From Comamonas endophytica (lineage in GTDB: Bacteria; Pseudomonadota; Gammaproteobacteria; Burkholderiales; Burkholderiaceae_C): a stretch of 64,000 nucleotides of DNA. A program made the position numbers and the translations under genes. The first letter of the stretch is position 1, and every line of letters starts with the position of its first letter. Under the pieces are notes generated by a model. That model saw only the letters and a program-made list of their open reading frames with translations, was not told the origin of the DNA and searched no databases. The stretch spans positions 3,377,501 to 3,441,500 of the forward strand of contig NZ_CP106881.1 in the NCBI RefSeq assembly GCF_023634805.2, given 5' to 3'. This document shows positions 8,540 through 17,655 of this stretch, in pieces.

Positions 8540-10029
8540 GATGAACAGCTGATGGCGATGGAAGAAGCCCATTCTGGCGCAAATCCGGACCATTGCGCAT
8601 GTTCCGGATGGGTATCGTAAGGTCGTTGCAGCACCTGCTGCAGCTGGTGCAGCACGCTGAAATCGCCTTCGCTGGCGGCGCGGATCGCCAGTTCGCCCAG
8701 GTGGTTGCGCAGCACGAAGCGTGGGTTGGTGCGGCGCATCAGCGCGGCGGCACTGGCGCCATCGGACTGCACCAGGCGCGCGGAGTAGCCGACCAGCCAG
8801 CCGTCCCAGCCCTCGCGGTCGAGGAAGAGGTCGCGCACCGGCGTGAAATCGCCCGATTCCACGGCCTCGGTCAGGCGCAGCCAGAACACCGTGTAGTCGA
8901 CGCGGTTGGCTGCCAGCAGCGCCAGCAGCTGTTCGATCAGCGTGCCGTCGCTGTCGCTGCGCTGCACGTCGTCCTGGGCCTGCGCCAGGCCCAGCTTGGC
9001 GCGCATGCGCGTGAGAAAGGCCTGCGCGAACACCGCCTTGTAGGTGGACAGGGCAGCCACTGCCGGCTCTTCCGTCTCGATCAGCGGCATCAGCGCCTGC
9101 GCCAGGCAGAACAGGTTCCAGTAGGCGACCTGGGGCTGGCGGTTGAAGGCATAGCGGCCCTGCACGTCGCTGTGGTTGCAGATGTGGCCCGGGTCGAAGG
9201 TGTCGAGGAACTGGAACGGGCCGTAGTCGATGGTGAGCCCGAGGATGCTCATGTTGTCGGTGTTCATGACGCCATGGCAAAAGCCCACGGATTGCCACAG
9301 GGCCAGCAGTTCGGCGGTGCGCTCGCTCACGGCCTGCAAAAGCGCGGCCGCGGGGTTGGCGGCCTTGCGGCAGGCGGGGTAGTAGCGGTCGATCACGTAA
9401 TCGGTCAATGCGCGCAGCTCGGGCTGCATGTCGCGCGCGGCGAAATGCTCGAAATGCCCGAAGCGGATGAAGCTGGGCGCCAGGCGCGTGACCACGGCCG
9501 CGGTCTCGCGCGTCTCGCGCTGCACCGCCAGCGGCGAGCCGGTGACGGCCAGCGCGCGCGTGGTCGGGATGCCCAGCGCATGCATGGCCTCGCTGCACAG
9601 GAACTCGCGGATGCTCGAGCGCAGGACGGCACGGCCGTCGCCGCCGCGCGAATAGGGCGTGCGGCCCGCTCCCTTGAGCTGGATCTCGGTGTTGCCGAAG
9701 GTCTCGCCCAGCAGGATGGCGCGCCCGTCGCCAAGCTGGCCGGCCCAGACGCCGAACTGGTGGCCGCTGTAGACCGTGGCCATGGGCTGGCTGCCGGGCA
9801 GCAGCTGGTTGCCGCTGAGCGCCTGCAGCGCCTCGTCGCTTTGCAGCCAGTCCGGCGGCAGCGCCAGGGTGTTGGCGGCATCCTGGCTCACGGCCACCCA
9901 GTAGGGCGCGGGCACGGGCGTGGGTTGCAGCGCGGTGAAGAATGCCGGGCCCAGCGCGGCAAAGCCGGGTTGCCAGCCCCAGACGGGGCCGCCGGCAGGA
10001 TCGGGGCGGGTGGGGTCGAGCGGGTTCAT
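8536..10029 (-). CDS. selO: Protein adenylyltransferase SelO (YdiU family)
   Basis: A pseudokinase-fold enzyme that transfers AMP from ATP to Ser/Thr/Tyr of target proteins. The 497-residue product carries [42 protein letters not shown] and the metal-binding [10 protein letters not shown]...[11 protein letters not shown]. It ends Cys-Ser-Ser; the cysteine takes the antepenultimate position held by selenocysteine in animal SelO. The start ATG at 10027-10029 gives MNPLDPTRP; the open frame runs far upstream opposite the acyl-CoA ligase, but that part is antisense noise. First gene of the five-gene minus-strand run. Confidence 0.93.
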   Translation of the reverse strand: MNPLDPTRPDPAGGPVWGWQPGFAALGPAFFTALQPTPVPAPYWVAVSQDAANTLALPPDWLQSDEALQALSGNQLLPGSQPMATVYSGHQFGVWAGQLGDGRAILLGETFGNTEIQLKGAGRTPYSRGGDGRAVLRSSIREFLCSEAMHALGIPTTRALAVTGSPLAVQRETRETAAVVTRLAPSFIRFGHFEHFAARDMQPELRALTDYVIDRYYPACRKAANPAAALLQAVSERTAELLALWQSVGFCHGVMNTDNMSILGLTIDYGPFQFLDTFDPGHICNHSDVQGRYAFNRQPQVAYWNLFCLAQALMPLIETEEPAVAALSTYKAVFAQAFLTRMRAKLGLAQAQDDVQRSDSDGTLIEQLLALLAANRVDYTVFWLRLTEAVESGDFTPVRDLFLDREGWDGWLVGYSARLVQSDGASAAALMRRTNPRFVLRNHLGELAIRAASEGDFSVLHQLQQVLQRPYDTHPEHAQWSGFAPEWASSIAISCSS

Positions 10030-10167
10030 GGCGTTGATTGTGACCCACCGCGGGCGACCTGGGCCAATGTCGGGCCATCCGTTACCTTGGTGACAGTCCG
10101 CTGACCGCGGCGCGCAATCGCGCGTTAGGATGGATGGATAAAACATCTGGGAACAAGGAGACCATTC

Positions 10168-11805
10168 ATGCTGGGATTGATGCAAAGCCAACCGCTGCTG
10201 ATTTCGTCGCTGATCGATTTCGCGGCCCGCCACCATGGCGATGCCGAGATCGTCTCGCGCCGCGTGGAGGGCGACGTCCACCGCTATACCTACCGTGAGC
10301 TGTCGGCGCGTTCCAAGCAGTTGGCCAACGCCCTGGGCGCGCTGGAGCTGGCGCATGGCGACCGCGTGGCGAGCCTGGCATGGAATGGCTACCGCCACAT
10401 GGAGATGTATTTCGGCGTCAGCGGCTCGGGCCGCGTGCTGCACACCATCAATCCGCGCCTGCACCCGGATCAGGTGGCCTGGATCGTGGGCCATGCCGAA
10501 GACCGCGTGCTGTGCTTCGATCTCAGCTTCCTGCCGCTGGTGCAGGCCATCCATGCCAGGTGCCCGACGGTGCGCAAATGGGTGGCGCTGTGCGACGCCG
10601 ACCGGCTGCCCGCGGACAGCGGCATTCCCGGCCTGTGCAGCTATGAGGAGTGGATCGGCGCGCATTCGGCCGACTACGACTGGCCGCAGTTCGACGAGAA
10701 CACCGCTTCGAGCATGTGCTACACCAGCGGCACCACGGGCAACCCCAAGGCCGCGCTCTACAGCCACCGCTCGACCACGCTGCATGCCTATGCGGCCGCG
10801 CTGCCCGACGTCATGGGCATCTCGGCGCGCGATGCGGTGCTGCCGGTGGTGCCGATGTTCCACGTCAACGCCTGGGGCGTGCCGTATTCGGCCGCGCTCA
10901 CGGGCGCAAAGGTGGTGTTTCCCGGCCCGGCGCTCGACGGCAAGTCGCTCTACGAGCTGATCGAGGCCGAGGGCGTGACCTATGCCGCGGGCGTGCCGAC
11001 GATCTGGCAGATGCTTCTGGGCTACATGCAGCCCCATGGCCTGCGCTTCAGTTCGCTCAAGCGCACGGTGATCGGCGGCTCGGCCTGCCCACCGGCCATG
11101 ATCACCACCTTCCAAGACTACGGCGTCGAGGTGCTGCATGCCTGGGGCATGACCGAGATGAGCCCGCTGGGCACGCTCTGCACGCTCAAGAACAAGCACC
11201 TCGATATGCCCGGGGACGAGAAGATGAAGATCCTGCAGAAGCAGGGCCGGGCGATCTACGGCGTGGACATGAAGATCGTCGGCCATGACGGCCAGGAGCA
11301 ACCCTGGGACGGCAAGACCTATGGCGACTTGCTGGTGCGCGGGCCATGGATCATCGACAGCTATTACAAGGGCGAGGGCAGCCCGCTGGTCTATGACGAA
11401 CAGGGCCGCGGCTGGTTTCCCACGGGCGATGTCGCCACCATCGACGCCGACGGTTTCATGCAGATCACCGACCGCAGCAAGGATGTGATCAAGTCCGGCG
11501 GCGAATGGATCAGTTCCATCGACATCGAGAACATCGCCATGGCGCACCCGGCCGTGGCGATGGCGGCATGCATCGGCATGCCGCACCCGAAATGGGACGA
11601 GCGCCCGATCGTCGCCGTGGCGCTCAAGCCCGGCGCGCAGCTGGGGCGCGAGGAGCTGCTGCGCTTCTACGAGGGCAAGACGGCCAAGTGGCAGATTCCC
11701 GATGATGTCGTGTTCGTCGATGCAATTCCGCTGGGGGCCACGGGGAAGATGCTGAAGACGCGGTTGCGGGAGCAGTTGAGGGATTACCGGTTGCCGGGGG
11801 TTTGA
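10168..11805 (+). CDS. Acyl-CoA ligase (fatty-acid / methylthiopropionate-CoA ligase type)
   Basis: An ANL-superfamily ligase forming acyl-CoA via an acyl-adenylate. The 545-residue protein has the AMP-binding loop [12 protein letters not shown], the [13 protein letters not shown] block, the hinge-side [27 protein letters not shown], and the C-terminal catalytic lysine in [12 protein letters not shown]. Length and motifs fit the DmdB/medium-to-long-chain branch. AAGGAG at 10155-10160 fixes the start. It heads a co-directional block with a Liv-type importer and beta-oxidation genes, suggesting it activates the imported acid. The exact substrate cannot be read from sequence. Confidence 0.88.
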   Translation: MLGLMQSQPLLISSLIDFAARHHGDAEIVSRRVEGDVHRYTYRELSARSKQLANALGALELAHGDRVASLAWNGYRHMEMYFGVSGSGRVLHTINPRLHPDQVAWIVGHAEDRVLCFDLSFLPLVQAIHARCPTVRKWVALCDADRLPADSGIPGLCSYEEWIGAHSADYDWPQFDENTASSMCYTSGTTGNPKAALYSHRSTTLHAYAAALPDVMGISARDAVLPVVPMFHVNAWGVPYSAALTGAKVVFPGPALDGKSLYELIEAEGVTYAAGVPTIWQMLLGYMQPHGLRFSSLKRTVIGGSACPPAMITTFQDYGVEVLHAWGMTEMSPLGTLCTLKNKHLDMPGDEKMKILQKQGRAIYGVDMKIVGHDGQEQPWDGKTYGDLLVRGPWIIDSYYKGEGSPLVYDEQGRGWFPTGDVATIDADGFMQITDRSKDVIKSGGEWISSIDIENIAMAHPAVAMAACIGMPHPKWDERPIVAVALKPGAQLGREELLRFYEGKTAKWQIPDDVVFVDAIPLGATGKMLKTRLREQLRDYRLPGV

Positions 11806-11839
11806 GTTTGGGTGTCTGCCCGGTAGCGGGCGGGTATGG

Positions 11840-11967
11840 GTGTTTGTAGGGCTGGCCATCCATGCTTCGACAGGCTCAGCATGAATGGTTGTCGACGGGC
11901 CCGGCACGAACGGAAACTACCGTTCGCCCTGAGCCTGTAGAAGGGTGAACGGCCCACCTACAAACAC
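11840..11967. repeat. REP/REPIN-like composite inverted repeat
   Basis: An 11-bp perfect inverted repeat (GTGTTTGTAGG at 11840-11850, CCTACAAACAC at 11957-11967) encloses two opposed copies of the TTCGACAGGCTCAG-type repeat (about 11864-11888 and 11920-11952). The same core recurs at 17288-17472. It lies in the 328-bp gap between the ligase and livK genes, which otherwise holds only a stem-loop and the livK leader. Confidence 0.75.
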
Positions 11968-11981
11968 AAAGCACAGATCTT

Positions 11982-12010
11982 GCGCCATGCACTGCCTCAG
12001 TGCATGGCGC
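11982..12010 (+). terminator. Perfect 13-bp hairpin, terminator-like
   Basis: GCGCCATGCACTG, loop CCT, and exact complement CAGTGCATGGCGC, followed by TTCTTCATTCTC. The stem is long and perfect but the tail is only moderately T-rich, so it could be a terminator for the ligase transcript or a processing hairpin ahead of livK. Confidence 0.6.
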
Positions 12011-12133
12011 TTCTTCATTCTCATCGGAAATACCCAGTCACCTGCGCGATACCCGCTAGGGCAATCCCCATCCCAAGCTCGAAGGTCAAGCCGCTACGCT
12101 GCATTTGCTTATCCACCATAAGGAGACAGACAA

Positions 12134-13369
12134 ATGAAGTTCGCTTTAAAGGCAGTGGCGGCAGCGGTTGTTCTGGCAGGCACGGGCGGCGCTATGGCCC
12201 AGCAGGGCGAGACGGTGAAGATCGCCTGGCTCGATCCGCTGTCCGGGCTGATGGCGGCGCTGGGATCGAACCAGCTCAAGAGCTTCCAGTTCCTGGCCGA
12301 GGAGTTCAGCAAGAAGAACCCGGCGGGGGTCAAGTTCGAGGTGATAGGCATCGACAACAAGCTCAGCCCGCAGGAGACCACCAGCGCGCTGCGCTCTGCC
12401 ATGGACCAGGGCGCGCGCTATGTCGTGCAGGGCAACGGCTCCGGCCCGGCGCTGGCGATCATGGATGCGCTGGAAAAGCACAACGCGCGCAACAAGGGCA
12501 AGGAGGTCGTCTACCTCAACTACGCGGCGGTGGACCCGGACCTGACGAACAGCAAGTGCAGCTACTGGCACTTTCGCCTCGACGCCGACACCTCGATGAA
12601 GATGGAGGCGCTCACCACCTACATGAAGGACCTTCCCGACGTGAAGAAGGTCTACCTCATCAACCAGAACTACGCGCACGGCCACCAGGTCGCGAAGTAT
12701 GCCAAGGACATGCTGGCCAGGAAGCGCCCCGACGTGCAGATCGTCGGCGACGACCTCGCGCCGCTGGCGCAGGTGCGCGACTTCTCACCCTATATCGCCA
12801 AGATCAAGCAGTCGGGCGCCGACTCGGTGATCACCGGCAACTGGGGCTCGGACCTGGCGCTGCTGATCAAGGCGGCGAACGACGCGGGCCTGAACAACGT
12901 CAAGTTCTACACCTATTACGCGATTGCCACGGGCGCTCCCACGGCCATGGGCGCGAATGCCGCGGGCAAGGTGTACATGGTCGGCTACGGCCACCTGAAC
13001 CTGCCCGGCGAGATCGGCCGCATCGTCACCGACTTCAAGAAGCGCTTCAACGAGGACATGTACACCGCCTCGGTGTTCAACGCCTTCGCGATGCTGACCG
13101 AGGCCTTCCAGCGCACCAAGTCCACCGACCCGGTCAAGGTCGCGGCGGCCATGGAGGGAATGAAGTTCAAGGGCTTCAATGGCGAGGTCGAGATGCGCAA
13201 GAGCGACCACCAGCTGCAGCAGGGCCTGTACATCAGCCGCTGGGAAAAGGCCGGCGGCAAGTATCCGATCGACTCGGAAAACACCGGCTATACGCTGGCG
13301 CCCGTCAAATACTTCGAGCCCTATGTGGCCAGCACGCCGACCTCGTGCCAGATGAAACGCCCGTCTTGA
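12134..13369 (+). CDS. livK: Liv-type ABC transporter substrate-binding protein
   Basis: A periplasmic binding protein of the LivK/LivJ family. The 411-residue precursor has a signal peptide (MKFALKAVAAAVVLAGTGGAMAQ), then a Leu/Ile/Val-binding fold with ETVKIAWLDPLSGLMAALG and DNKLSPQETTSALRSAMDQGARYVVQGNGSGPA. AAGGAGACAGACAA before the ATG is a good ribosome site. It leads livHMGF. The location beside acyl-CoA ligase and beta-oxidation genes hints that the ligand may be an organic acid rather than a branched-chain amino acid; that is inference. Confidence 0.9.
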   Translation: MKFALKAVAAAVVLAGTGGAMAQQGETVKIAWLDPLSGLMAALGSNQLKSFQFLAEEFSKKNPAGVKFEVIGIDNKLSPQETTSALRSAMDQGARYVVQGNGSGPALAIMDALEKHNARNKGKEVVYLNYAAVDPDLTNSKCSYWHFRLDADTSMKMEALTTYMKDLPDVKKVYLINQNYAHGHQVAKYAKDMLARKRPDVQIVGDDLAPLAQVRDFSPYIAKIKQSGADSVITGNWGSDLALLIKAANDAGLNNVKFYTYYAIATGAPTAMGANAAGKVYMVGYGHLNLPGEIGRIVTDFKKRFNEDMYTASVFNAFAMLTEAFQRTKSTDPVKVAAAMEGMKFKGFNGEVEMRKSDHQLQQGLYISRWEKAGGKYPIDSENTGYTLAPVKYFEPYVASTPTSCQMKRPS

Positions 13370-13390
13370 TCTCCTGGGCCAAGTGACGCC

Positions 13391-13410
13391 GAGGGGGCAC
13401 GCGCCCCCTC
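13391..13410 (+). promoter_or_regulatory. Intercistronic GC stem-loop between livK and livH
   Basis: GAGGGGGC, loop ACGC, GCCCCCTC: an 8-bp perfect GC-rich stem in the 72-nt gap. No T-run follows directly. Such hairpins after binding-protein genes often stabilise the upstream message or attenuate the downstream permease genes. Confidence 0.55.
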
Positions 13411-13441
13411 CCTTTGACGGCTTTCTCTTCCGGGTCTCCAG

Positions 13442-14395
13442 ATGACTGCTGAATTCTTGACGATCTCGCTGCTCAACGGCGTGAGCTACGGGCTGCTGCT
13501 GTTCATGCTCAGCTCGGGGCTGACGCTGATCTTCAGCATGATGGGCGTGCTCAACTTCGCCCACACCAGCTTCTACATGCTGGGCGCCTATTTCGCCTAC
13601 ACGCTCAGCGGCGTGGTGGGCTACTGGCCGGCGCTGTTCATCGCGCCGCTGCTGGTGGGGGCGCTGGGGGCGCTGTTCGAGCGCTACAGCCTGCGCCGGG
13701 TGCACCGGTTCGGCCATGTGCCCGAGTTGCTGGTCACCTTTGGCCTGTCCTATCTGATCCTGGAGATCGTGCAACTGGTCTGGGGCCGGGGCACGGTGCC
13801 TTACGCGCTGCCGCCGCAACTGCAGGGCCCGCTGTTCACGCTCTACGGCACGCAGTTCCCCAAGTCGCGCTCCTTCGTGATGCTGGTGGCGCTGCTGATG
13901 CTGCTGGCCGTGTGGCTGATGCTCACGCGCACGCGCATCGGCCTGGTCATCCAGGCCGCGCTCAAGCACCCGGAGATGGCGCAGGCGCTGGGCCACAACG
14001 TGCCGCGCGTGTTCATGCTGGTGTTCGGCGGCGGCTGCGCGCTGGCCGGCCTGGCGGGCGTGATCGGCGGCAACACCTATGTGACCGAGCCGGCCATGGC
14101 GATGTCGGTGGGCTCGATCATCTTCGTGGTGGTGGTCGTGGGCGGCATGGGCTCGCTGGCCGGAGCCTTCCTCGCCTCGCTGCTGATCGGCATCGTGCAG
14201 AGCTTTGCGGTGGCGCTGGACTATTCGATGGTGAATTTCCTCAGCGCGCTGGGCACCAGGGTGACCGAGCAGAGCTTCGGCTATCCCGTGCTGAAGCTGA
14301 CCATTTCGCAGATGGCGCCGATCCTGCCCTATCTGTTTCTGGTGCTGATACTGATTTTCCGGCCCAAGGGCCTGCTTGGCACCCGCGAGGATTGA
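13442..14395 (+). CDS. livH: Liv-type ABC transporter permease LivH
   Basis: The first inner-membrane permease of the importer, 317 residues with about eight hydrophobic helices. It begins FLTISLLNGVSYGLLLFMLSSGLTLIFSMMGVLNFAHTSFYMLGAY, the LivH hallmark, and has VVVVVGGMGSLAGAF near the C-terminal third, the loop that contacts the ATPase. The stop is 2 nt before the livM start, so the genes are tightly coupled. Confidence 0.93.
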   Translation: MTAEFLTISLLNGVSYGLLLFMLSSGLTLIFSMMGVLNFAHTSFYMLGAYFAYTLSGVVGYWPALFIAPLLVGALGALFERYSLRRVHRFGHVPELLVTFGLSYLILEIVQLVWGRGTVPYALPPQLQGPLFTLYGTQFPKSRSFVMLVALLMLLAVWLMLTRTRIGLVIQAALKHPEMAQALGHNVPRVFMLVFGGGCALAGLAGVIGGNTYVTEPAMAMSVGSIIFVVVVVGGMGSLAGAFLASLLIGIVQSFAVALDYSMVNFLSALGTRVTEQSFGYPVLKLTISQMAPILPYLFLVLILIFRPKGLLGTRED

Positions 14396-14397
14396 CC

Positions 14398-15756
14398 ATG
14401 AACACTTCCACCCCCACCTTGGCGGCCGGCAAGGCCGGGCCCGCGGGCGCGGTGCGGCCTGCCGCTGCGGCGGCAGCCTACCGTTTCAAGCCCCTGAATA
14501 TCGGCCGCTTCATCCTCTGGACGCTGTTCGCGCTGGCGCTGGCCGTGGCGCCGCATCTGTTCACCAGCAGCCTGGCGCTCACGATGCTCAGCCAGATCGG
14601 CTACCTGATCATCATCTGCCTGTCGTACAACATCCTGCTGGGGCAGGGCGGCATGCTGAGCTTCGGGCATGCGGTGTATACCGGCATGGGCTCGTTCATT
14701 GCGATCCATGCAATGAACAGGATCGGCGGCGTGGAGATCCCGCTGGTGCTGATCCCGGTGGTCGGCGGGCTGGGCGGCATGTTCTTTGCCGTGCTGCTGG
14801 GCTATGTGACCACGCGCAAGTCCGGCACCACCTTTGCCATGATCACGCTGGGCATCGGCGAGCTGGTGGCGTCGATGGCGCTGATGTTTCCCGAGTTCTT
14901 TGGCGGCGAGGGCGGCATCACCACCGACCGCGTCTACGGGCAGCCCTTCCTGGGCATGGATTTCGGCCCGGCGATCGAGGTCTACTACCTCATAGCCGTC
15001 TATTGCTTCGTCTGCACCGCGCTGATGTTCGCCTTCACCGGCACGCCGCTCGGGCGCATGCTCAACGCGGTGCGCGACAACCCCGAGCGCGTGGAGTTCG
15101 TGGGTTACAACACCCAGCGCGTGCGCTGGTTCTCGTTCATCATCGCGGGCTTCTTTGCCGGCATCGGCGGGGGGCTGGCGGCCATCAACTTCGAGATCAT
15201 CACCGCCGCCGACAGCGTGAGCGTGATGCGCTCGGGCAGCTACCTGCTGTTCACCTTCCTCGGCGGCGCGACCTTCTTCTTCGGGCCGATCATCGGCGCG
15301 GTGCTGCTGGTGTTCGCCTCGATCCTGCTGTCGGAGCTGTCCAAGGCCTGGCTGCTGTACCTGGGCCTGGTGTTCCTGTTCATGGTGATGTATGCGCCCG
15401 GCGGCGTGGCCAGCCTGATCATGATGAATCTGCGCGTGGCGAAGTTCGGCCGGCTCGGGCGGCTGCTGCCCGGCTACGCGCTGCTGGCGGCGTGCGCGCT
15501 GGCGGGCGTCGCGGGCCTGGCGGCGGTGGTCGAGATGATCTACCACCTGCAGCTCAATGCCGCTTTGGGCGACCAGCTGCGCTTCATGGGCCTGTTGCTC
15601 GACACGCGCAGCAGCGCGAGCTGGACAGGGGCCATTGCCTTGCTGTTGCTCGGCGGTGGCGCTTTCGAGCTGGTGCGCCGGCGCTTCGTGCGCCAGTGGA
15701 GCCAGGTCCAGGAAGAAATCGAAGGGCAGATCAAACGCGGGGAGGCACAGCCATGA
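14398..15756 (+). CDS. livM: Liv-type ABC transporter permease LivM with C-terminal extension
   Basis: The second permease of the importer, 452 residues. The core shows ISYNILLGQGG-type sequence (LSYNILLGQGGMLSFGHAVYTGMG), RAVRDNPER-like NAVRDNPERVEFVGYN and GGATFFFGPIIGA. After the usual end (near MYAPGGVASLI, about residue 340) there are roughly 110 more residues with two further hydrophobic segments and a charged tail (QWSQVQEEIEGQIKRGE). Many LivM proteins lack such a tail. The ATG at 14398 follows livH by 2 nt; the stop overlaps livG (ATGA). Confidence 0.92.
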   Translation: MNTSTPTLAAGKAGPAGAVRPAAAAAAYRFKPLNIGRFILWTLFALALAVAPHLFTSSLALTMLSQIGYLIIICLSYNILLGQGGMLSFGHAVYTGMGSFIAIHAMNRIGGVEIPLVLIPVVGGLGGMFFAVLLGYVTTRKSGTTFAMITLGIGELVASMALMFPEFFGGEGGITTDRVYGQPFLGMDFGPAIEVYYLIAVYCFVCTALMFAFTGTPLGRMLNAVRDNPERVEFVGYNTQRVRWFSFIIAGFFAGIGGGLAAINFEIITAADSVSVMRSGSYLLFTFLGGATFFFGPIIGAVLLVFASILLSELSKAWLLYLGLVFLFMVMYAPGGVASLIMMNLRVAKFGRLGRLLPGYALLAACALAGVAGLAAVVEMIYHLQLNAALGDQLRFMGLLLDTRSSASWTGAIALLLLGGGAFELVRRRFVRQWSQVQEEIEGQIKRGEAQP

Positions 15757-16532
15757 CACAGACCACCTATGCACTGGAACTCAGGGACCTGCACAAGCGC
15801 TTCGGCAAGACCGACATCATCCGCGGGGTGAACCTTGCCGTCACAGCCGGCGAACGCGTGGCGATCATCGGCCCGAACGGCGCCGGCAAGTCCACGCTGT
15901 TCAACCTGATCAGCGGGCGCTTTGCTCCCAGCAGCGGCGAGGTGCTGCTGCATGGCCAGCGCATCGACGGCAGGAAGCCCTTCGAGATCAACCGCATGGG
16001 GTTGTCGCGCAGCTTCCAGATCACCAACATCTTCCCCAAGCTCAGCGTGTTCGAGAACCTGCGCTGCGGCGTGCTGTGGAGCATGGGCTACGGCTACAGC
16101 TTCTGGCGCTTCCTGTCGCGGCTGCACGATGCGAACGCGCGCGCCGCGCAGCTGATGCAGATGATCCAGCTCGAGAGCAAGCGCGACGTGCTGGCCATGA
16201 ACCTGACGTACGCCGAGCAGCGCGCGCTGGAGATCGGCATCACGATCGCGGGCGGGGCCAGCGTGATCCTGCTGGACGAACCCACGGCCGGCATGAGCAA
16301 CAGCGAGACCGCGCGCTTCATCCAGCTGATCAAGCAGGTGACCGAAGGGCGCACGCTGCTCACCGTGGAGCACGACATGGGCGTGGTGTTCGGCCTGGCC
16401 GACAAGATCGCGGTGGTGGTCTATGGCGAGGTGATTGCCTTCGACACCCCCGACAAGGTGCGCGCCAATGCGCGCGTGCAGGAGGCTTATCTGGGATCGG
16501 CCGTGGCCGATCAGCAGGCGGGAGCGCACTGA
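15753..16532 (+). CDS. livG: Liv-type ABC transporter ATPase LivG
   Basis: One of two ATPases of the importer, 259 residues. It has an intact Walker A (GPNGAGKST), Walker B with catalytic Glu (VILLDEPTAGMS) and the H-loop TVEHDMGVVF. The signature region reads LTYAEQRALEIG instead of LSYGEQR-type sequence, as in many LivG proteins. It overlaps the livM stop by 4 nt and is followed after 2 nt by livF. Confidence 0.94.
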   Translation: MTQTTYALELRDLHKRFGKTDIIRGVNLAVTAGERVAIIGPNGAGKSTLFNLISGRFAPSSGEVLLHGQRIDGRKPFEINRMGLSRSFQITNIFPKLSVFENLRCGVLWSMGYGYSFWRFLSRLHDANARAAQLMQMIQLESKRDVLAMNLTYAEQRALEIGITIAGGASVILLDEPTAGMSNSETARFIQLIKQVTEGRTLLTVEHDMGVVFGLADKIAVVVYGEVIAFDTPDKVRANARVQEAYLGSAVADQQAGAH

Positions 16533-16534
16533 AG

Positions 16535-17230
16535 ATGCTGAAGATCGCCAATCTGCATGCCTATTACGGCAAGAGCCATGTGCTGCACGGCGTGGATTTC
16601 GAGGTGCGCCCCGGCGAGATCGTCGCGCTGCTCGGGCGCAACGGCTCGGGCCGCTCGACCACGGCCAAGGCGGTGATGGGACTGGTGGACTGGGAGGGCA
16701 CCCTCGAATGGAAGGGCAGGCCGCTGGCTGGCTGCAAGGCCTACGAGATCGCGCACCTCGGCATCGGCTATGTGCCCGAGAGCCGCGATGTCTTCCCCAA
16801 CCTCACGGTGCACCAGAACCTGCTGCTGGGCCGCAAGGGCAACGGCCGCGGCAGCCGCTGGAGCTTCGACGACATGTACGCGATGTTCCCGCGCCTCAAG
16901 GAGCGCCAGCACACCGAGGCCGGCGTGATGTCGGGCGGCGAGCAGCAGATGCTGACCCTGTGCCGCACGCTGATGGGCGACCCGGACCTGATCATCATCG
17001 ACGAGCCCACCGAGGGCCTGGCGCCGAAGATCGTGGAACTGGTCGGCGAATATCTCCAGACCATCAAGTCGCGTGGTGTGGCGGTGCTTCTGATCGAACA
17101 GAAGCTGACGATTGCCATGCGCATCTCGGACCGGGCGCTGGTGATGGGGCATGGGGCGATCGTGTTCGATGGGACGCCCGAGGGGTTGCGGGCCGATGAT
17201 CGGGTGCGCAGGGAATGGCTGGAGGTGTGA
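16535..17230 (+). CDS. livF: Liv-type ABC transporter ATPase LivF, Walker A Lys replaced by Arg
   Basis: The second ATPase, 231 residues. Walker B (LIIIDEPTEGLAP), signature (MSGGEQQM) and a LIEQK switch region are normal. The P-loop reads GRNGSGRST (residues 34-42): the invariant lysine is arginine, codon CGC at 16652-16654. The rest of the protein is intact, so it is not a decaying gene. Arg often impairs ATP hydrolysis in ABC proteins, and LivG has a normal P-loop, so the heterodimer may have one weak site. Last gene of livKHMGF. Confidence 0.92.
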   Translation: MLKIANLHAYYGKSHVLHGVDFEVRPGEIVALLGRNGSGRSTTAKAVMGLVDWEGTLEWKGRPLAGCKAYEIAHLGIGYVPESRDVFPNLTVHQNLLLGRKGNGRGSRWSFDDMYAMFPRLKERQHTEAGVMSGGEQQMLTLCRTLMGDPDLIIIDEPTEGLAPKIVELVGEYLQTIKSRGVAVLLIEQKLTIAMRISDRALVMGHGAIVFDGTPEGLRADDRVRREWLEV

Positions 17231-17287
17231 GGGGAGGGCCGTGCTGCTCGGGAAGGGCGTGCCTGGGCCCGAGGGCAGGCCGTCCAT

Positions 17288-17472
17288 GGTTCGACGGGCT
17301 CACCACGAACGGTGAGGCGTGAGCGCAGCGCCTATTTATCCATTCGTCCTGAGCCTGTCGAAGGATGAACTATCCGTTCGTCCTGAGCCTGTCGAAGGAT
17401 GAACTATCCGTTCGTCCTGAGCCTGTCAAAGGATGAACTATCCGTTCGTCCTGAGCCTGTCGAAGGATGAAC
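17288..17472. repeat. 34-bp tandem repeat array with an inverted outlying unit
   Basis: Starting at 17343 a 34-bp unit opening TTCGTCCTGAGCCTGTCGAA repeats at 17377, 17411 (one change, GTCAAAGG) and 17445 (28 bp, partial): about 3.8 copies. A diverged copy in the opposite orientation lies at 17288-17312 (GGTTCGACGGGCTCA). The family matches the REP-like element at 11840-11967. The 425-bp gap between livF and the next gene otherwise shows only the downstream leader. Confidence 0.9.
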
Positions 17473-17655
17473 GTCCTGTCCTCGAGTTGCTGCGGATTCC
17501 TTGCCCTGTCGGACAGTCAGGAAAGTGCCTCGTCTGGCACCACCCCGGCGCCCCGGCCTTGTCCCTGGCGAGACAAACCCCCCCTGTTCATCTCCCCCCA
17601 ACTTCCTACAATAAATCGCACGATCGTTCTTTTCCATTCCACAAGGGACCTCCGC

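Noticed and set aside
10030..11907. A 1,123-codon minus-strand frame continuing upstream of selO
   Set aside because: It is antisense to the acyl-CoA ligase; SelO homology begins at MNPLDP and the extension is His/Arg-rich noise.
17343..17472. CRISPR or phage attachment site
   Set aside because: Units are directly contiguous and belong to the same REP family as 11840-11967; no integrase nearby.
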